From the NCBI GenBank assembly GCA_023389035.1, contig JAEWFC010000033.1, forward strand, positions 1 to 64,000: a stretch of 64,000 nucleotides of DNA. Reading direction: 5' to 3'. The stretch is from Acidobacteriota bacterium. GTDB taxonomy: Bacteria > Acidobacteriota > Blastocatellia > Pyrinomonadales > Pyrinomonadaceae. Made by a program: the position numbers and the translations under genes. The notes beneath the pieces are model-generated. The model was not told where the DNA came from. It saw only the letters and a list, made by a program, of their open reading frames with translations, and ran no database searches. This document shows positions 7,206-15,514 of this stretch, one piece after another. Each line of letters begins with the position of its first letter. Position 1 is the first letter of the stretch.

Positions 7206-7730
7206 ACAGTCGGAAATGCTTACGGGCTTTCTGACCGGCACCGAGAGGTGGAACGGTTGCGGTGACGCATCAGTTCGAGAGCAGCAGACGCGGAAAATCC
7301 GCTGCTTGGTACGCTCGGAGTCGAAGCCGAAAGGCTTAGCCGGAGATCTTCGGATCTTCAGGTCATTCGGATAAAAACGAATGACGCCCTCGAGACTTGA
7401 TCAGCTCGTGTGGTGCCTAGCCGCTCACTTATCGCTCGCGTTTTCGGACGCTGAGCATTAGTTGAGCCTCGTTGCCGGGAACGTAACCGGCGGTGGAGGA
7501 AAAGCCACCAAACAAAAAACCTAACGGTATCAAGCGTTAGATCGCGACGAACGGCTTCGGCCTTTCGGATACTGACCGGAGAATGGTCTCCCCGCAGAGA
7601 CGCTTCGGGATACAAATCAGCGGTTCGAACGTGTACATGCGAGAACCGCAAAACCTTATCGAGCACTTCGGTGTTCAATTTGGAATCAAAGGCGTCGTTT
7701 CGAGTGATCGGAACGGCGTCTTTGCTTTTT
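7206..7730 (+). ncRNA. Candidate large structured non-coding RNA (about 525 nt), unidentified
   Basis: The interval has a promoter and a strong terminator, no plausible coding frame, and a dense series of hairpins. These are a GCGGA-AAA-TCCGC stem (7290-7302), AAGCC-GAAA-GGCTT (7324-7337), AGATC-TTCG-GATCT (7344-7357), GTCATTCG/CGAATGAC (7362-7385), GCCGG/CCGGC (7474-7491), GGTGG/CCACC (7492-7509), CTAACG/CGTTAG (7521-7540), GGC-TTCG-GCC (7553-7562), GCGGTTC/GAACCGC (7620-7649) and GAGCAC-TTCG-GTGTTC (7661-7676). Several carry GNRA or UUCG tetraloops. I looked for the conserved cores of RNase P RNA, tmRNA, 6S RNA and group I/II introns and did not find them. It lies directly upstream of obgE. 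Confidence 0.65.
7688..7730 (+). terminator. Rho-independent terminator of the large RNA
   Basis: A 15-bp stem (7688-7702 with 7709-7723; fully paired if three G-U pairs are allowed), a 6-nt loop, then GCTTTTT. It separates the RNA gene from obgE. Confidence 0.85.
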
Positions 7731-7796
7731 AACCCCTTGCGACATCGGCCGCTGTTTGCTAATGCAGGCTCCTGAATCTAGAATCAAGGCTAATAA

Positions 7797-8846
7797 ATGT
7801 TTTTGGACCGCGTAAAAATTCGGGTGAAAGCAGGCGACGGCGGAAACGGCGTTACTGCATTTCGACGCGAAAAATTTGTTCCGCGCGGCGGGCCGTCGGG
7901 AGGTGACGGCGGAGTTGGCGGCGACGTTTGGCTTGAGTCTGATGAAGGTCTCAATACCCTTCTGCACCTTCGCTACAACCCTGAACACAAAGCCGAACGC
8001 GGAAAACATGGCGAGGGCTCGAATCGCTACGGCCGCGATGGCGAGTCGATCACTGTTCGGCTGCCGGTCGGTACACAAGTGTTCGATGCGGACAGCGGCG
8101 AACTGCTTTTTGATTTTACTGAGGCAGGCCAGCGCTATCTCGCGGCGAAGGGCGGAAAAGGCGGTTGGGGAAACGCTCACTTTGCAACTCCGACGCGGCG
8201 GGCTCCAAAATTTCATTACACCGGGCGTCCGGGACAAGAGAAACAGCTGCAGCTTGAGCTGAAACTGATCGCTGATGTCGGCCTGGTAGGATTCCCAAAT
8301 GCAGGAAAATCAACGCTCATCAGCGTCATCTCCGCTGCAAAGCCAAAGATCGCGGATTATCCTTTTACGACGCTAGAGCCGAACCTGGGCGTCGTCGACA
8401 TGGGCGATTTCAAGACATTCGTCGTCGCTGACATTCCGGGCCTGATCGAAGGAGCATCCGAAGGAGCGGGACTCGGAGATAGGTTTCTCCGTCACGTCGA
8501 ACGAACAAAGCTGATCCTGCATCTCGTCGATGTTTCCTCATCATCCGGCCGCGAACCTGTCGAGGATTACGAGATCATCAACCGCGAGCTGGCGAATTAC
8601 AACGAGGACCTGGCCGACCGTCCGCAGATCGTCGTCGCGACGAAGATCGATGCTCTCGACGACCCTGAAAGACTTGAGGCGATTAGAACCCGGGCCAAGA
8701 AGGATCGGAAGCAATTCTTTTCGATATCGGCAGTTGCGGGCACCGGTGTCAAAGACCTTGTAGATGCGGTCGCGAAAGCACTCGGCGAACTTTCACGCGA
8801 AGAGGAAGAGCGTGCGTCCGCGGTAGAGAGATCCAACGTCGCCTGA
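7797..8846 (+). CDS. obgE: Obg/CgtA ribosome-associated GTPase
   Basis: A 349-aa protein with the glycine-rich Obg domain at residues 1-158 (VKAGDGGNGVTAFRREKF, GGPSGGDGG) and a GTPase domain: G1 GFPNAGKSTL, G2 YPFTTLEP, G3 DIPGLIEGA, G4 TKID, G5 SAVAG. Obg acts in 50S subunit assembly and stress control. There is no long C-terminal OCT domain, so it is the short form. It opens a six-gene operon with very short gaps (obgE, nadD, rsfS, rlmH, a dksA-like gene, comF). Confidence 0.97.
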   Translation: MFLDRVKIRVKAGDGGNGVTAFRREKFVPRGGPSGGDGGVGGDVWLESDEGLNTLLHLRYNPEHKAERGKHGEGSNRYGRDGESITVRLPVGTQVFDADSGELLFDFTEAGQRYLAAKGGKGGWGNAHFATPTRRAPKFHYTGRPGQEKQLQLELKLIADVGLVGFPNAGKSTLISVISAAKPKIADYPFTTLEPNLGVVDMGDFKTFVVADIPGLIEGASEGAGLGDRFLRHVERTKLILHLVDVSSSSGREPVEDYEIINRELANYNEDLADRPQIVVATKIDALDDPERLEAIRTRAKKDRKQFFSISAVAGTGVKDLVDAVAKALGELSREEEERASAVERSNVA

Positions 8847-8852
8847 TCGGCT

Positions 8853-9503
8853 ATGAAACGCATCGCATATTTTGGCGGGACGTTTGACCCGGTGCACAAT
8901 GGGCATCTCGAAGTAGGACGGTCGCTGCTGGAACAATTTCAGCTCGATGAATTCGTTTTCCTGCCCGCGTATCATGCCCCGCACAAGCCGGATCGCATCC
9001 CAACCTCGGCATATCATCGCTTCACAATGCTCGCTCTTGCTACGCAGAATGATCGAGATCTCACGGTCTCTATGCTCGAGCTTGATAAACGGGAAAAGCG
9101 TTACACGATCGACACTCTCCAAGAACTCCATGACGTCCATCCTGATGATAAGGTCTTTTTTGTCATGGGCGCGGATTCATGGGCGGACATCCGCACGTGG
9201 CGTGATTGGCAGGATGTACTGCTCGGGGCTGATCATATTGTGGTCACGCGGCCGGGGAACGAGATGAGCTTTGAACATGTGACCAGTGCAGTTTGCCAAC
9301 GGATCATCGATCTCCGCGGAAGCGAGACGTTAATCGAAGACACCGACGCCTCCGACTATCGCATCTATATCACCGACGCTGTAAACTACAATATTTCTGC
9401 GTCAGAATTGAGGAGAGACCTTTCTGACGGTGAACTCGAGCGGACCAGCGATGTCCCTGCCGAGGTTGCAAAATATATCGAAAAATACGAACTTTATAGC
9501 TAA
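8853..9503 (+). CDS. nadD: Nicotinate-nucleotide adenylyltransferase
   Basis: A 216-aa nucleotidyltransferase making deamido-NAD from nicotinate mononucleotide and ATP in NAD synthesis. The N-terminus has FGGTFDPVHNGHLEVGRSLLEQF with the HxGH motif. FVMGADSWADIRTWRDW in the middle and a C-terminal NISASELRRDL stretch (the usual ISST region) are family signatures. It starts 6 bp after obgE and its stop codon overlaps the rsfS start (TAATG), indicating translational coupling. Confidence 0.95.
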   Translation: MKRIAYFGGTFDPVHNGHLEVGRSLLEQFQLDEFVFLPAYHAPHKPDRIPTSAYHRFTMLALATQNDRDLTVSMLELDKREKRYTIDTLQELHDVHPDDKVFFVMGADSWADIRTWRDWQDVLLGADHIVVTRPGNEMSFEHVTSAVCQRIIDLRGSETLIEDTDASDYRIYITDAVNYNISASELRRDLSDGELERTSDVPAEVAKYIEKYELYS

Positions 9504-9931
9504 TGGAAGAACTTCAGGAAAAAACTCTGCAGCGTGAGCAGATAAAGATCGAGATCCCCGACGTGCGCACGTCATTCGACGAGATCGACGAGGACGTGCG
9601 TCTCGCGGTGCAGTGTGCGTCGGAAAAGAAAGCCGTCAATATGGTCGCTCTGGACCTGCGTGAGATCGCAAGTTTTACGGAATATTTTATTATCGCATCG
9701 GGTACCAACCAGCGACAGGTTCAGGCGATCGCGGACGAGATCAACGAACAGTTAAAGAAACAGCTTAACCGACGTCCCGTGCGAATCGAGGGGTATAGCT
9801 CCGCTGAATGGGTGCTGCTCGACTACGGCGATTTTGTCGTTCATTTGTTCGATAAGGAGGCTCGGGATTTTTACGACCTTGAACGTCTCTGGCGTGATGC
9901 ACGACGTGTCGATCTTCCGGAAAATGTGTAA
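9503..9931 (+). CDS. rsfS: Ribosomal silencing factor RsfS
   Basis: A 142-aa protein. The conserved RsfS/Iojap domain starts near residue 32 (RLAVQCASEKKAVNMVALDL) and includes FTEYFIIASGTNQRQVQAIAD, EGYSSAEWVLLDYGDFVVHLF and YDLERLW. RsfS binds L14 on the 50S subunit and blocks subunit joining during starvation. About 30 N-terminal residues precede the domain, slightly longer than usual. The start is fixed by the one-base overlap with nadD. The nadD-rsfS-rlmH order is the classical arrangement. Confidence 0.95.
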   Translation: MEELQEKTLQREQIKIEIPDVRTSFDEIDEDVRLAVQCASEKKAVNMVALDLREIASFTEYFIIASGTNQRQVQAIADEINEQLKKQLNRRPVRIEGYSSAEWVLLDYGDFVVHLFDKEARDFYDLERLWRDARRVDLPENV

Positions 9932-9942
9932 CGCGAACTGAT

Positions 9943-10395
9943 ATGAAATTTCGATTCGTCTGGATCGGCAAAACTCGTGAAGAGAATTGGCGGGCGCTTC
10001 AGGAAGAATACCTGAAGCGTCTTTCGCATTTCGTTCGCTGTGAAATAAACGAGATCAAGGATCCTGCCAGGCACGAAGGTCCGGAAATAGAAGGCAAACG
10101 AATCCTAGAATTACTGAATCCAAAGAACTTCGTCGTACTGCTCGACGTTGCCGGAAAACCCATCTCATCACATGATCTCGCCGCGACGGTAGAGAAATGG
10201 CAGATGGAAAGCCGAAAAGAGATCGTTTTTCTGATCGGCGGGGCGAATGGTGTGTCCGGCGAAGTTGCTCTAAGGGCTGATATTAGTTTATCCTTATCGT
10301 TTCTAACTTTTACGCATGAAATGGCACGCGTACTTTTGTTAGAGCAGCTCTACAGAGCTTTCTCGATTATAAAGGGACTCCCTTATCAAAAATGA
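9943..10395 (+). CDS. rlmH: 23S rRNA pseudouridine-1915 N3-methyltransferase RlmH
   Basis: A 150-aa SPOUT methyltransferase. Visible motifs are FVWIGKTREENWRALQEEYLKRL at the N-terminus, the SAM-knot segment FLIGGANGVSGE (about residues 100-111) and the C-terminal LSFLTFTHEMARVLLLEQLYRAF and PYQK. It methylates the pseudouridine in helix 69 of 23S rRNA on assembled 70S ribosomes. It overlaps the next gene by 4 bp (ATGA), so the two are translationally coupled. Confidence 0.95.
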   Translation: MKFRFVWIGKTREENWRALQEEYLKRLSHFVRCEINEIKDPARHEGPEIEGKRILELLNPKNFVVLLDVAGKPISSHDLAATVEKWQMESRKEIVFLIGGANGVSGEVALRADISLSLSFLTFTHEMARVLLLEQLYRAFSIIKGLPYQK

Positions 10396-10745
10396 CTGCT
10401 GCGAACCTGAAAAAGATACGTGAAAAGCTGATCGCCGAGCGAGAGCTTTTGATCGAAAAACTGAATGGCAATGACCTGTCGATCGACGATTCGGAAACAC
10501 CGGATCCTGTCGACCTGGCGGTCCGCAATTATTCCAAGAACGTAATGCTTGCGGTATCTGAAAACGAGAGCCGCCAGCTGACGCTGATCGATGAAGCGCT
10601 TCGCCGCATCGATGGCGACGAGTACGGCGAGTGTCAAAACTGCGAGAATCCTATTCAGGCGAAACGACTCGCGGCAATTCCTTGGGCGCGATATTGCCTG
10701 GCCTGCCAGGAACTTATCGAACAAGGTGAGCTCGACGACGAATAA
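10392..10745 (+). CDS. DksA/TraR-type zinc-finger protein
   Basis: A 117-aa protein with an N-terminal coiled-coil helix pair (LKKIREKLIAERELLIEKL) and a C-terminal zinc finger C-x2-C ... C-x2-C (CQNCENP and CLACQE). Family members bind the RNA polymerase secondary channel and modulate initiation, often with ppGpp. Residues EYGECQNCENPI and RYCLACQE match the DksA/TraR C4 finger. It starts inside the rlmH stop region and lies before comF. Whether it is a true DksA or a related family member cannot be settled by eye. Confidence 0.85.
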   Translation: MTAANLKKIREKLIAERELLIEKLNGNDLSIDDSETPDPVDLAVRNYSKNVMLAVSENESRQLTLIDEALRRIDGDEYGECQNCENPIQAKRLAAIPWARYCLACQELIEQGELDDE

Positions 10746-10770
10746 ACATCCATCTATCCCTTTCTAATGA

Positions 10771-11535
10771 ATGGCAGCGGTGCCGGATCAACAACCCGCA
10801 GGCATCTTCCAATGGCCGCACCGCGCCATTGATCCTCTTTTCAACTTATTCTTTCCTAAGTACTGCCTCGTATGCAAAGGCCTCGTCGAACAGCGCCGAT
10901 TCGGCGGCTGCTGTGCACGTTGCTGGCAGGATACAGAATTTTTCACATCCGATAGTGCTCTTTGTTTTAAGTGCGGCCTCCCGGCACTAGGTTCCAAGAA
11001 AACCAAGGCGACCGTGGATTGCGGACAATGCCGCGATCACCATTATTCAAAAGCGTTAGCCTTGGGACCTTACGCGGATGCCCTGCGTGCGACCGTGATC
11101 GAAATGAAGACGACGGCTCGATTGCCGGCGATTTTGATGGGCCGTATCGCAGAACAGCTCGACGGCGTGCCCGATCTTATAATTCCCGTTCCGCTTTCGC
11201 GAAAGCGACGCTTCGAACGTGGTTTCAATCAGGCCGAGGTGATCGCTGCGGCATTATCAAAGCTGCACGCTGTTCCGGTCGATCAAAAGAGCCTCGCCCG
11301 CACGGTCCACACCGTTTTGCACCGTGCGGGGATGGACCGAAAAAAGCGGGCACAGACCGTAGCCAAAGCCTTTGCCGTTGTAAGAAAGGCTCCCATCCGC
11401 GGGAAGCGGATCCTGCTTGTGGACGATGTATTAACCTCAGGTGCGACAGCTTCGGCGTGTGCCGAGCATCTGCTATTGGGCGGAGCTGAAAGTGTGCGCG
11501 TTTTCACACTCGCACGTGCGATCGTTCGAAAATAA
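10771..11535 (+). CDS. comF: ComF-family phosphoribosyltransferase-like protein
   Basis: A 254-aa protein with an N-terminal four-to-eight-cysteine zinc-binding region (CLVCKGL, CCARCW, CFKCG, CGQC; residues about 30-85) and a C-terminal PRT domain. The domain shows IIPVPLSRKRRFERGFNQAEVIA and the PRPP-loop motif ILLVDDVLTSGATASAC (about 212-228). ComF proteins help natural transformation, acting with a helicase and PriA in importing single-stranded DNA. Last gene of the obgE operon, followed by a terminator. Confidence 0.9.
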   Translation: MAAVPDQQPAGIFQWPHRAIDPLFNLFFPKYCLVCKGLVEQRRFGGCCARCWQDTEFFTSDSALCFKCGLPALGSKKTKATVDCGQCRDHHYSKALALGPYADALRATVIEMKTTARLPAILMGRIAEQLDGVPDLIIPVPLSRKRRFERGFNQAEVIAAALSKLHAVPVDQKSLARTVHTVLHRAGMDRKKRAQTVAKAFAVVRKAPIRGKRILLVDDVLTSGATASACAEHLLLGGAESVRVFTLARAIVRK

Positions 11536-11540
11536 AGAAA

Positions 11541-11566
11541 GCCGCCCGAGCAGTCGGACGGCTTTT
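11541..11566 (+). terminator. Terminator of the obgE-comF operon
   Basis: GCCGCCCGA (11541-11549) and TCGGACGGC (11554-11562) pair around a GCAG loop with one mismatch, followed by TTTT. Confidence 0.8.
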
Positions 11567-11590
11567 CGATTAAGTGCTCCCTTTTATACG

Positions 11591-13579
11591 CTAAGGCTTG
11601 TCGTGGTTCGGGATCGGAAGATCGCCGTTTAGCCCAAATTGAGCCGCCTGCAGCTGACCGTTCGAACTTCGCAAGACGTACCAGATACCTGTCGAAGGCC
11701 GGAAGACGGCTATATCGTCGCGTCCATCACCATCGTATTCACCAACAACGGGAATATCGCCATTTAGGCCCCAGTTCGTGATCTGAACGGTCTGAGTCAG
11801 GCTGCGGTTGATATACCACGTTCCATTAGCCGGGCGAAAGACCGCGATATCGCTTTTCGTATCACCATCGAAATCGCCCTGGGCCGGAATGTCGCCGTTC
11901 TGTCCGAAAGGCGTGAAGACGGTAAAGGTTGGGTTCGTACTGTTCAGCCGATACCACGTGCCGTTCGACGGGCGAAAGACGGATATGTCATATCTCCCGT
12001 CCCCGTCATAATCTCCCGGCGTAGGCTGATCTCCATTGATACCAAAGGTTATCTCCTCGTAACCAAAATCGCTCGACCGCAGCTTATACCAAACTCCTGT
12101 CGAAGGCCGATAAACAACGAAATCAGACTTCCCGTCGCCATCGTAATCGCCCGCGGCAGGAATGTCGCCGTCGAGACCGAACGGTATCGCAAAGAAGGTT
12201 GAATCGGTGCTCCGCAAAACGTACCATGTGCCGTTCGAAGGCCTAAATACTGCCGTATCCGCTATATTATCGCCATCATAGTCCTTTGCGACAGGAACGT
12301 CACCGCTAAGGCCGAACGTCGTGTAGCTCACACTGCCGTTGCGGCTGTTCAGGACGTACCAAACGCCGTTTGACGGACGAAAGACGCTGATATCAGTGCG
12401 AAGGTCGCCGTCGAAATCTGCTGAACTCTTGTTACCGAGGATCTTGTCGATCGTGCCGCCAAGACCGACGACATAAAGCTCGCCATCCTCGTCTTCACCG
12501 AACGAAGAAATGCTGCGCGTGGTGTCGAGCAGCATTAGCTGCTGACTGTTTACCCATGTGAGGATCTCGCCAGAGCAGTAATCGGCGTACATATACTCGC
12601 CCTGCAGGCGTGCGTGCTGTTTACCGCGATAAACGTAACCGCCCGTAACGGCACATCGGGGCGATGACCGCGGATAATCAAAGATCGGCGGCGTGTGGTT
12701 GATCGGCGTCGCACCGGTCGAACAGAGTTGCGGATCTAAACCGGTGCAATTAAAGCCCTCATAAACTCGCCATCCCATGTTCCCGCCGCGATGCACGATA
12801 CTCACCTCTTCACGTGCGCCTTGGCCGACATCGCCTGCGTAGAGATGACGTGAACCTCCGCGGTCAAAAGACCAGCGCCACGGATTCCTGAGACCGATCG
12901 CATATATCTCATCGGCTCCATTCACACCGACATACGGGTTATCAGAGGGGTTGGTATATGGGGGATTGCTGTTGTTCCCCGAAACATCAGGGGTTATCCG
13001 AAGAAACTTTCCAAGGAGCTCGTTTATGTTCTGCGATCTCGCTCCCGGATCATTAGCGGACCCGCCGTCACCCATTCCGATATAGAGATTGCCGTCAGGC
13101 CCGAACTCGATCATTCCGCCGTTGTGATTTGAGAACGGCTGCGGTATCTCAAGGAGTATGCGTTCACTGTTCGGGTCTCCGATCGTATTGTTGTTGATCG
13201 CTGAGAAACGCGAGATGACTGTCGCACCGCCCGGATCGCGTGTGTAGTTAACGAAGAAGTATCCGTTGTTCTCGAAGTTCGGATGAAAGGCGAGTCCGAG
13301 CAGGCCGCGTTCTCCACCGGAAAGCACACGCGGATCGATGTTCATAAAGTCGGTCGGCGTGGTTGAGCCGGGCTGAACGACCTTTATTATGCCGTTCTGC
13401 TGGACGATGAACTTTCGCCGCGTGCCGTCGCCCGCATGCGTCAAGAGCACCGGTGATGTAAGCCCGCTGATATAGCTCTGCAAAATGCGTAGCGGCGGGA
13501 GATTGATCTGGGCCGCAACGCTTGCGGCTGCGGCGAGAAATGAGACGGTAACTACCAGAGCGAATGCAGTTTTTTTCAT
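11591..13579 (-). CDS. Secreted PQQ-dependent sugar dehydrogenase (GSDH-like) with six C-terminal FG-GAP/VCBS repeats
   Basis: The start at 13579 (MKKTAFALVVTVSFLAAAASVAAQ) gives a clean signal peptide; the longer frame upstream lacks one. Residues about 35-385 are a glucose/sorbosone dehydrogenase beta-propeller (GLLGLAFHPNF, NGGMIEFGPDGNLYIGMGDGG, YAIGLRNPWRWSFDR, GGNMGWRVYEG, GGYVYRG). The rest is six repeats of about 46 residues with D-x-D-x-D calcium loops (DYDGDGKSD) followed by FRPSNGTWY-type strands. The enzyme probably oxidises sugars extracellularly with PQQ; the repeat tail is adhesive or structural by analogy. The substrate is unknown. Confidence 0.88.
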   Translation of the reverse strand: MKKTAFALVVTVSFLAAAASVAAQINLPPLRILQSYISGLTSPVLLTHAGDGTRRKFIVQQNGIIKVVQPGSTTPTDFMNIDPRVLSGGERGLLGLAFHPNFENNGYFFVNYTRDPGGATVISRFSAINNNTIGDPNSERILLEIPQPFSNHNGGMIEFGPDGNLYIGMGDGGSANDPGARSQNINELLGKFLRITPDVSGNNSNPPYTNPSDNPYVGVNGADEIYAIGLRNPWRWSFDRGGSRHLYAGDVGQGAREEVSIVHRGGNMGWRVYEGFNCTGLDPQLCSTGATPINHTPPIFDYPRSSPRCAVTGGYVYRGKQHARLQGEYMYADYCSGEILTWVNSQQLMLLDTTRSISSFGEDEDGELYVVGLGGTIDKILGNKSSADFDGDLRTDISVFRPSNGVWYVLNSRNGSVSYTTFGLSGDVPVAKDYDGDNIADTAVFRPSNGTWYVLRSTDSTFFAIPFGLDGDIPAAGDYDGDGKSDFVVYRPSTGVWYKLRSSDFGYEEITFGINGDQPTPGDYDGDGRYDISVFRPSNGTWYRLNSTNPTFTVFTPFGQNGDIPAQGDFDGDTKSDIAVFRPANGTWYINRSLTQTVQITNWGLNGDIPVVGEYDGDGRDDIAVFRPSTGIWYVLRSSNGQLQAAQFGLNGDLPIPNHDKP

Positions 13580-13795
13580 AAGAGTCGGCCTATACAAGTT
13601 CCCGGGGAAAAACTCACGTGATGGCAAGTTCCGGGCGATCGCGAATTGTGACGATAACAACGCTGATCCGGCGAGAAAGGCCAGTCAGGCCGTTCGCAAG
13701 AGATCACGGAAATAGCCGGTAAAAGTCGTGGGCCGGCCGCAGTTAATTTGAACTAGCTAGATTGTAGCCTCTTGCCGCGGCGGCGTGCAACGAAA

Positions 13796-14869
13796 TCACA
13801 CGCGGTATCGCACCTTTCTGCCCGGTTCGGCGCTCTCGATGCTGTGATTCTGAAGCCTCAGTGTCACATCGGCGGTCATTCGCAGATCCGATCGCTCGCC
13901 CCGCTGGAGATGAAAGTGCCCTGCTGCGGCGATCATCGCGGCGTTGTCGGTGGATAGATGTTTCGACGGAAAATACGCCGGAACGCCGACCCGTTCGGCA
14001 GCCTTTGATACCGCGGCTTGAAGGGCGAGGTTGCAGGCGACGCCGCCTGCCACGATAAGGGTTTTCGGCTGAAGCTGAACGGCTAGTTTTTCCAGTGTCG
14101 AACTCAGTGCGTGGACGACGGAAGCTTGAAAACTCGCGGCCACATCCATGATCTGCTGCGAGGGCTCGCTTCCCTCTCTGACCGGTTCGATCGAATTCTC
14201 ACGAAGATGTTTGGACACCGCTGTTTTTAGGCCGCTGAAGCTAAGATCCGGCTTTCCGTCGGATATCTTTGCCTTTACAAAGCGGACGGATCTTGGGTCA
14301 CCCGACGCCGCGATCTTTTCGATTATCGGCCCGCCCGGATAACCTAGGCCGAGCATCTTGGCGACCTTGTCAAAAGCCTCGCCAGCGGCATCGTCCCGCG
14401 TTCGCGAAACGATCTCGTACTTCCCCGGTTCGGGCAAGTGAAAGATATTCGTATGACCGCCCGAAACGATGAGCGCGAGTGCGGGAAACTGAACCTCCGG
14501 ATTTTCAAAGGCGACCGAGAAGACGTGCCCCTCGATATGATTCACTCCGACGATTGGAAGGCCGCGTGCCCATGCAAGCGATTTCGCATACGAAACGCCG
14601 ACCAGCAATGCTCCGATCAATCCGGGCCCCTGTGTTACGGCAATACCATCTATATCGTCGAGCGTTACGTTGGAGTCATTGAGAGCCTTTTCCACGACGT
14701 GGTCGATCTTTTCCAAATGCTCGCGGGATGCCAGCTCCGGGACCACACCTCCGTATGGGCGGTGCAGTTCGATCTGCGAAGAAATGACGGACGAGAGTAT
14801 CTCGCAGCCGTCGCGAACAACCGCAGCCGCTGTTTCATCACAGGAAGTTTCAATACCGAGCACGAGCAT
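13796..14869 (-). CDS. tsaD: tRNA threonylcarbamoyladenosine transferase TsaD
   Basis: A 357-aa ASKHA-fold protein that transfers the threonylcarbamoyl group to A37 of ANN-decoding tRNAs together with TsaB/TsaE. Family signatures are GIETSCDETAAAVV at residues 5-18, the metal-binding VNHIEGHVFS near 110, LIVSGGHTNIF near 135, FSFSGLKTAV-like LSFSGLKTAV near 223 and VAGGVACN near 272. Length and order are normal for the bacterial protein. It is divergent from trxA. Confidence 0.97.
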   Translation of the reverse strand: MLVLGIETSCDETAAAVVRDGCEILSSVISSQIELHRPYGGVVPELASREHLEKIDHVVEKALNDSNVTLDDIDGIAVTQGPGLIGALLVGVSYAKSLAWARGLPIVGVNHIEGHVFSVAFENPEVQFPALALIVSGGHTNIFHLPEPGKYEIVSRTRDDAAGEAFDKVAKMLGLGYPGGPIIEKIAASGDPRSVRFVKAKISDGKPDLSFSGLKTAVSKHLRENSIEPVREGSEPSQQIMDVAASFQASVVHALSSTLEKLAVQLQPKTLIVAGGVACNLALQAAVSKAAERVGVPAYFPSKHLSTDNAAMIAAAGHFHLQRGERSDLRMTADVTLRLQNHSIESAEPGRKVRYRV

Positions 14870-14929
14870 TAATTCAGATTAACCGTGACAACTAGAACTA
14901 GCAAAGCAAGGGCGTTCGGGAAATTATAC

Positions 14930-14958
14930 TTGACAATTGTAACTGCCTTTGTTACAGT
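14930..14958 (+). promoter_or_regulatory. trxA promoter with embedded TGTAAC-N7-GTTACA operator
   Basis: TTGACA (14930-14935), a 17-bp spacer, TACAGT (14953-14958). Between and over the -10 lies an inverted repeat TGTAAC (14938-14943), seven bases, GTTACA (14951-14956). The same palindrome with the same spacing sits on the rrf2 promoter at 34753-34773, so the Rrf2 protein is the likely regulator. The leader to trxA is about 80 nt. Confidence 0.65.
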
Positions 14959-15045
14959 TTCTTTAATGATGTGAACCGACAAATTGTTCGGGTTTGCGCA
15001 ATATTATCGCTAAGTTATAATTTAGCAATCATATAGGAGAAACCA

Positions 15046-15372
15046 ATGGGAACTTTTGCAAAAGACGTTAAGGATACGAGTTTTGAGACAGACGTATTAG
15101 GATCTGACAAGCCGGTTTTGGTTGATTTTTGGGCCGAATGGTGCGGTCCGTGCCGCATGATCGCTCCGTCGGTCGAAGCCGTCGCTGAAGAATACGATGG
15201 CAAGGCGGGATTCTTTAAGATGAATGTTGATGAGAATCCGGACGTTCCGCAGCGATACGGTATTCGCGGCATACCGACCCTGATCCTCTTCAAGGGCGGT
15301 CAGGAACAGGAACGGATCGTCGGCGCGGTCTCACGTGATGCGATCGCAAAGGTTGTCGGAAAATACGTTTAA
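15046..15372 (+). CDS. trxA: Thioredoxin
   Basis: A 108-aa classical thioredoxin with the redox motif WAEWCGPCRM (Cys33, Cys36), the cis-proline segment RGIPTLILFKGG and the usual VDFWA strand before the active site. AGGAGAAACC gives a good ribosome-binding site. It would reduce disulfides in cytosolic proteins such as ribonucleotide reductase or peroxiredoxins. The upstream palindrome shared with the rrf2 gene suggests redox-responsive control. It is monocistronic and followed by a terminator. Confidence 0.96.
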   Translation: MGTFAKDVKDTSFETDVLGSDKPVLVDFWAEWCGPCRMIAPSVEAVAEEYDGKAGFFKMNVDENPDVPQRYGIRGIPTLILFKGGQEQERIVGAVSRDAIAKVVGKYV

Positions 15373-15381
15373 GCACAGAAG

Positions 15382-15415
15382 GGCTGTTCGGAGGTCGATC
15401 CGGGCAGCCTTTTTT
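15382..15415 (+). terminator. trxA terminator
   Basis: GGCTGTTCGGA (15382-15392) pairs with TCCGGGCAGCC (15399-15409), followed by six T. Stem sequence is the same as in the small-RNA terminator at 56478-56504. Confidence 0.9.
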
Positions 15416-15514
15416 CGCGCCTTGCTAAATCGGCCACGACTCCGCACCGCGCGAACAGTCGATTCGTTACATTTTTGGTCGAACCAGACAGCGTCGCCGC
15501 TGAAATGAAGACCT

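Noticed and set aside
7358..7678. 106-codon minus-strand ORF
   Set aside because: It is antisense to the structured RNA region, lacks a ribosome-binding site and has arginine-rich random-looking composition.
7206..7730. RNase P RNA or tmRNA
   Set aside because: The conserved GAGGAAAGTCC and ACAGAA cores of RNase P and a tmRNA tag reading frame with tRNA-like ends were looked for and not found; faint resemblances such as GGAGGAAAA were too weak.
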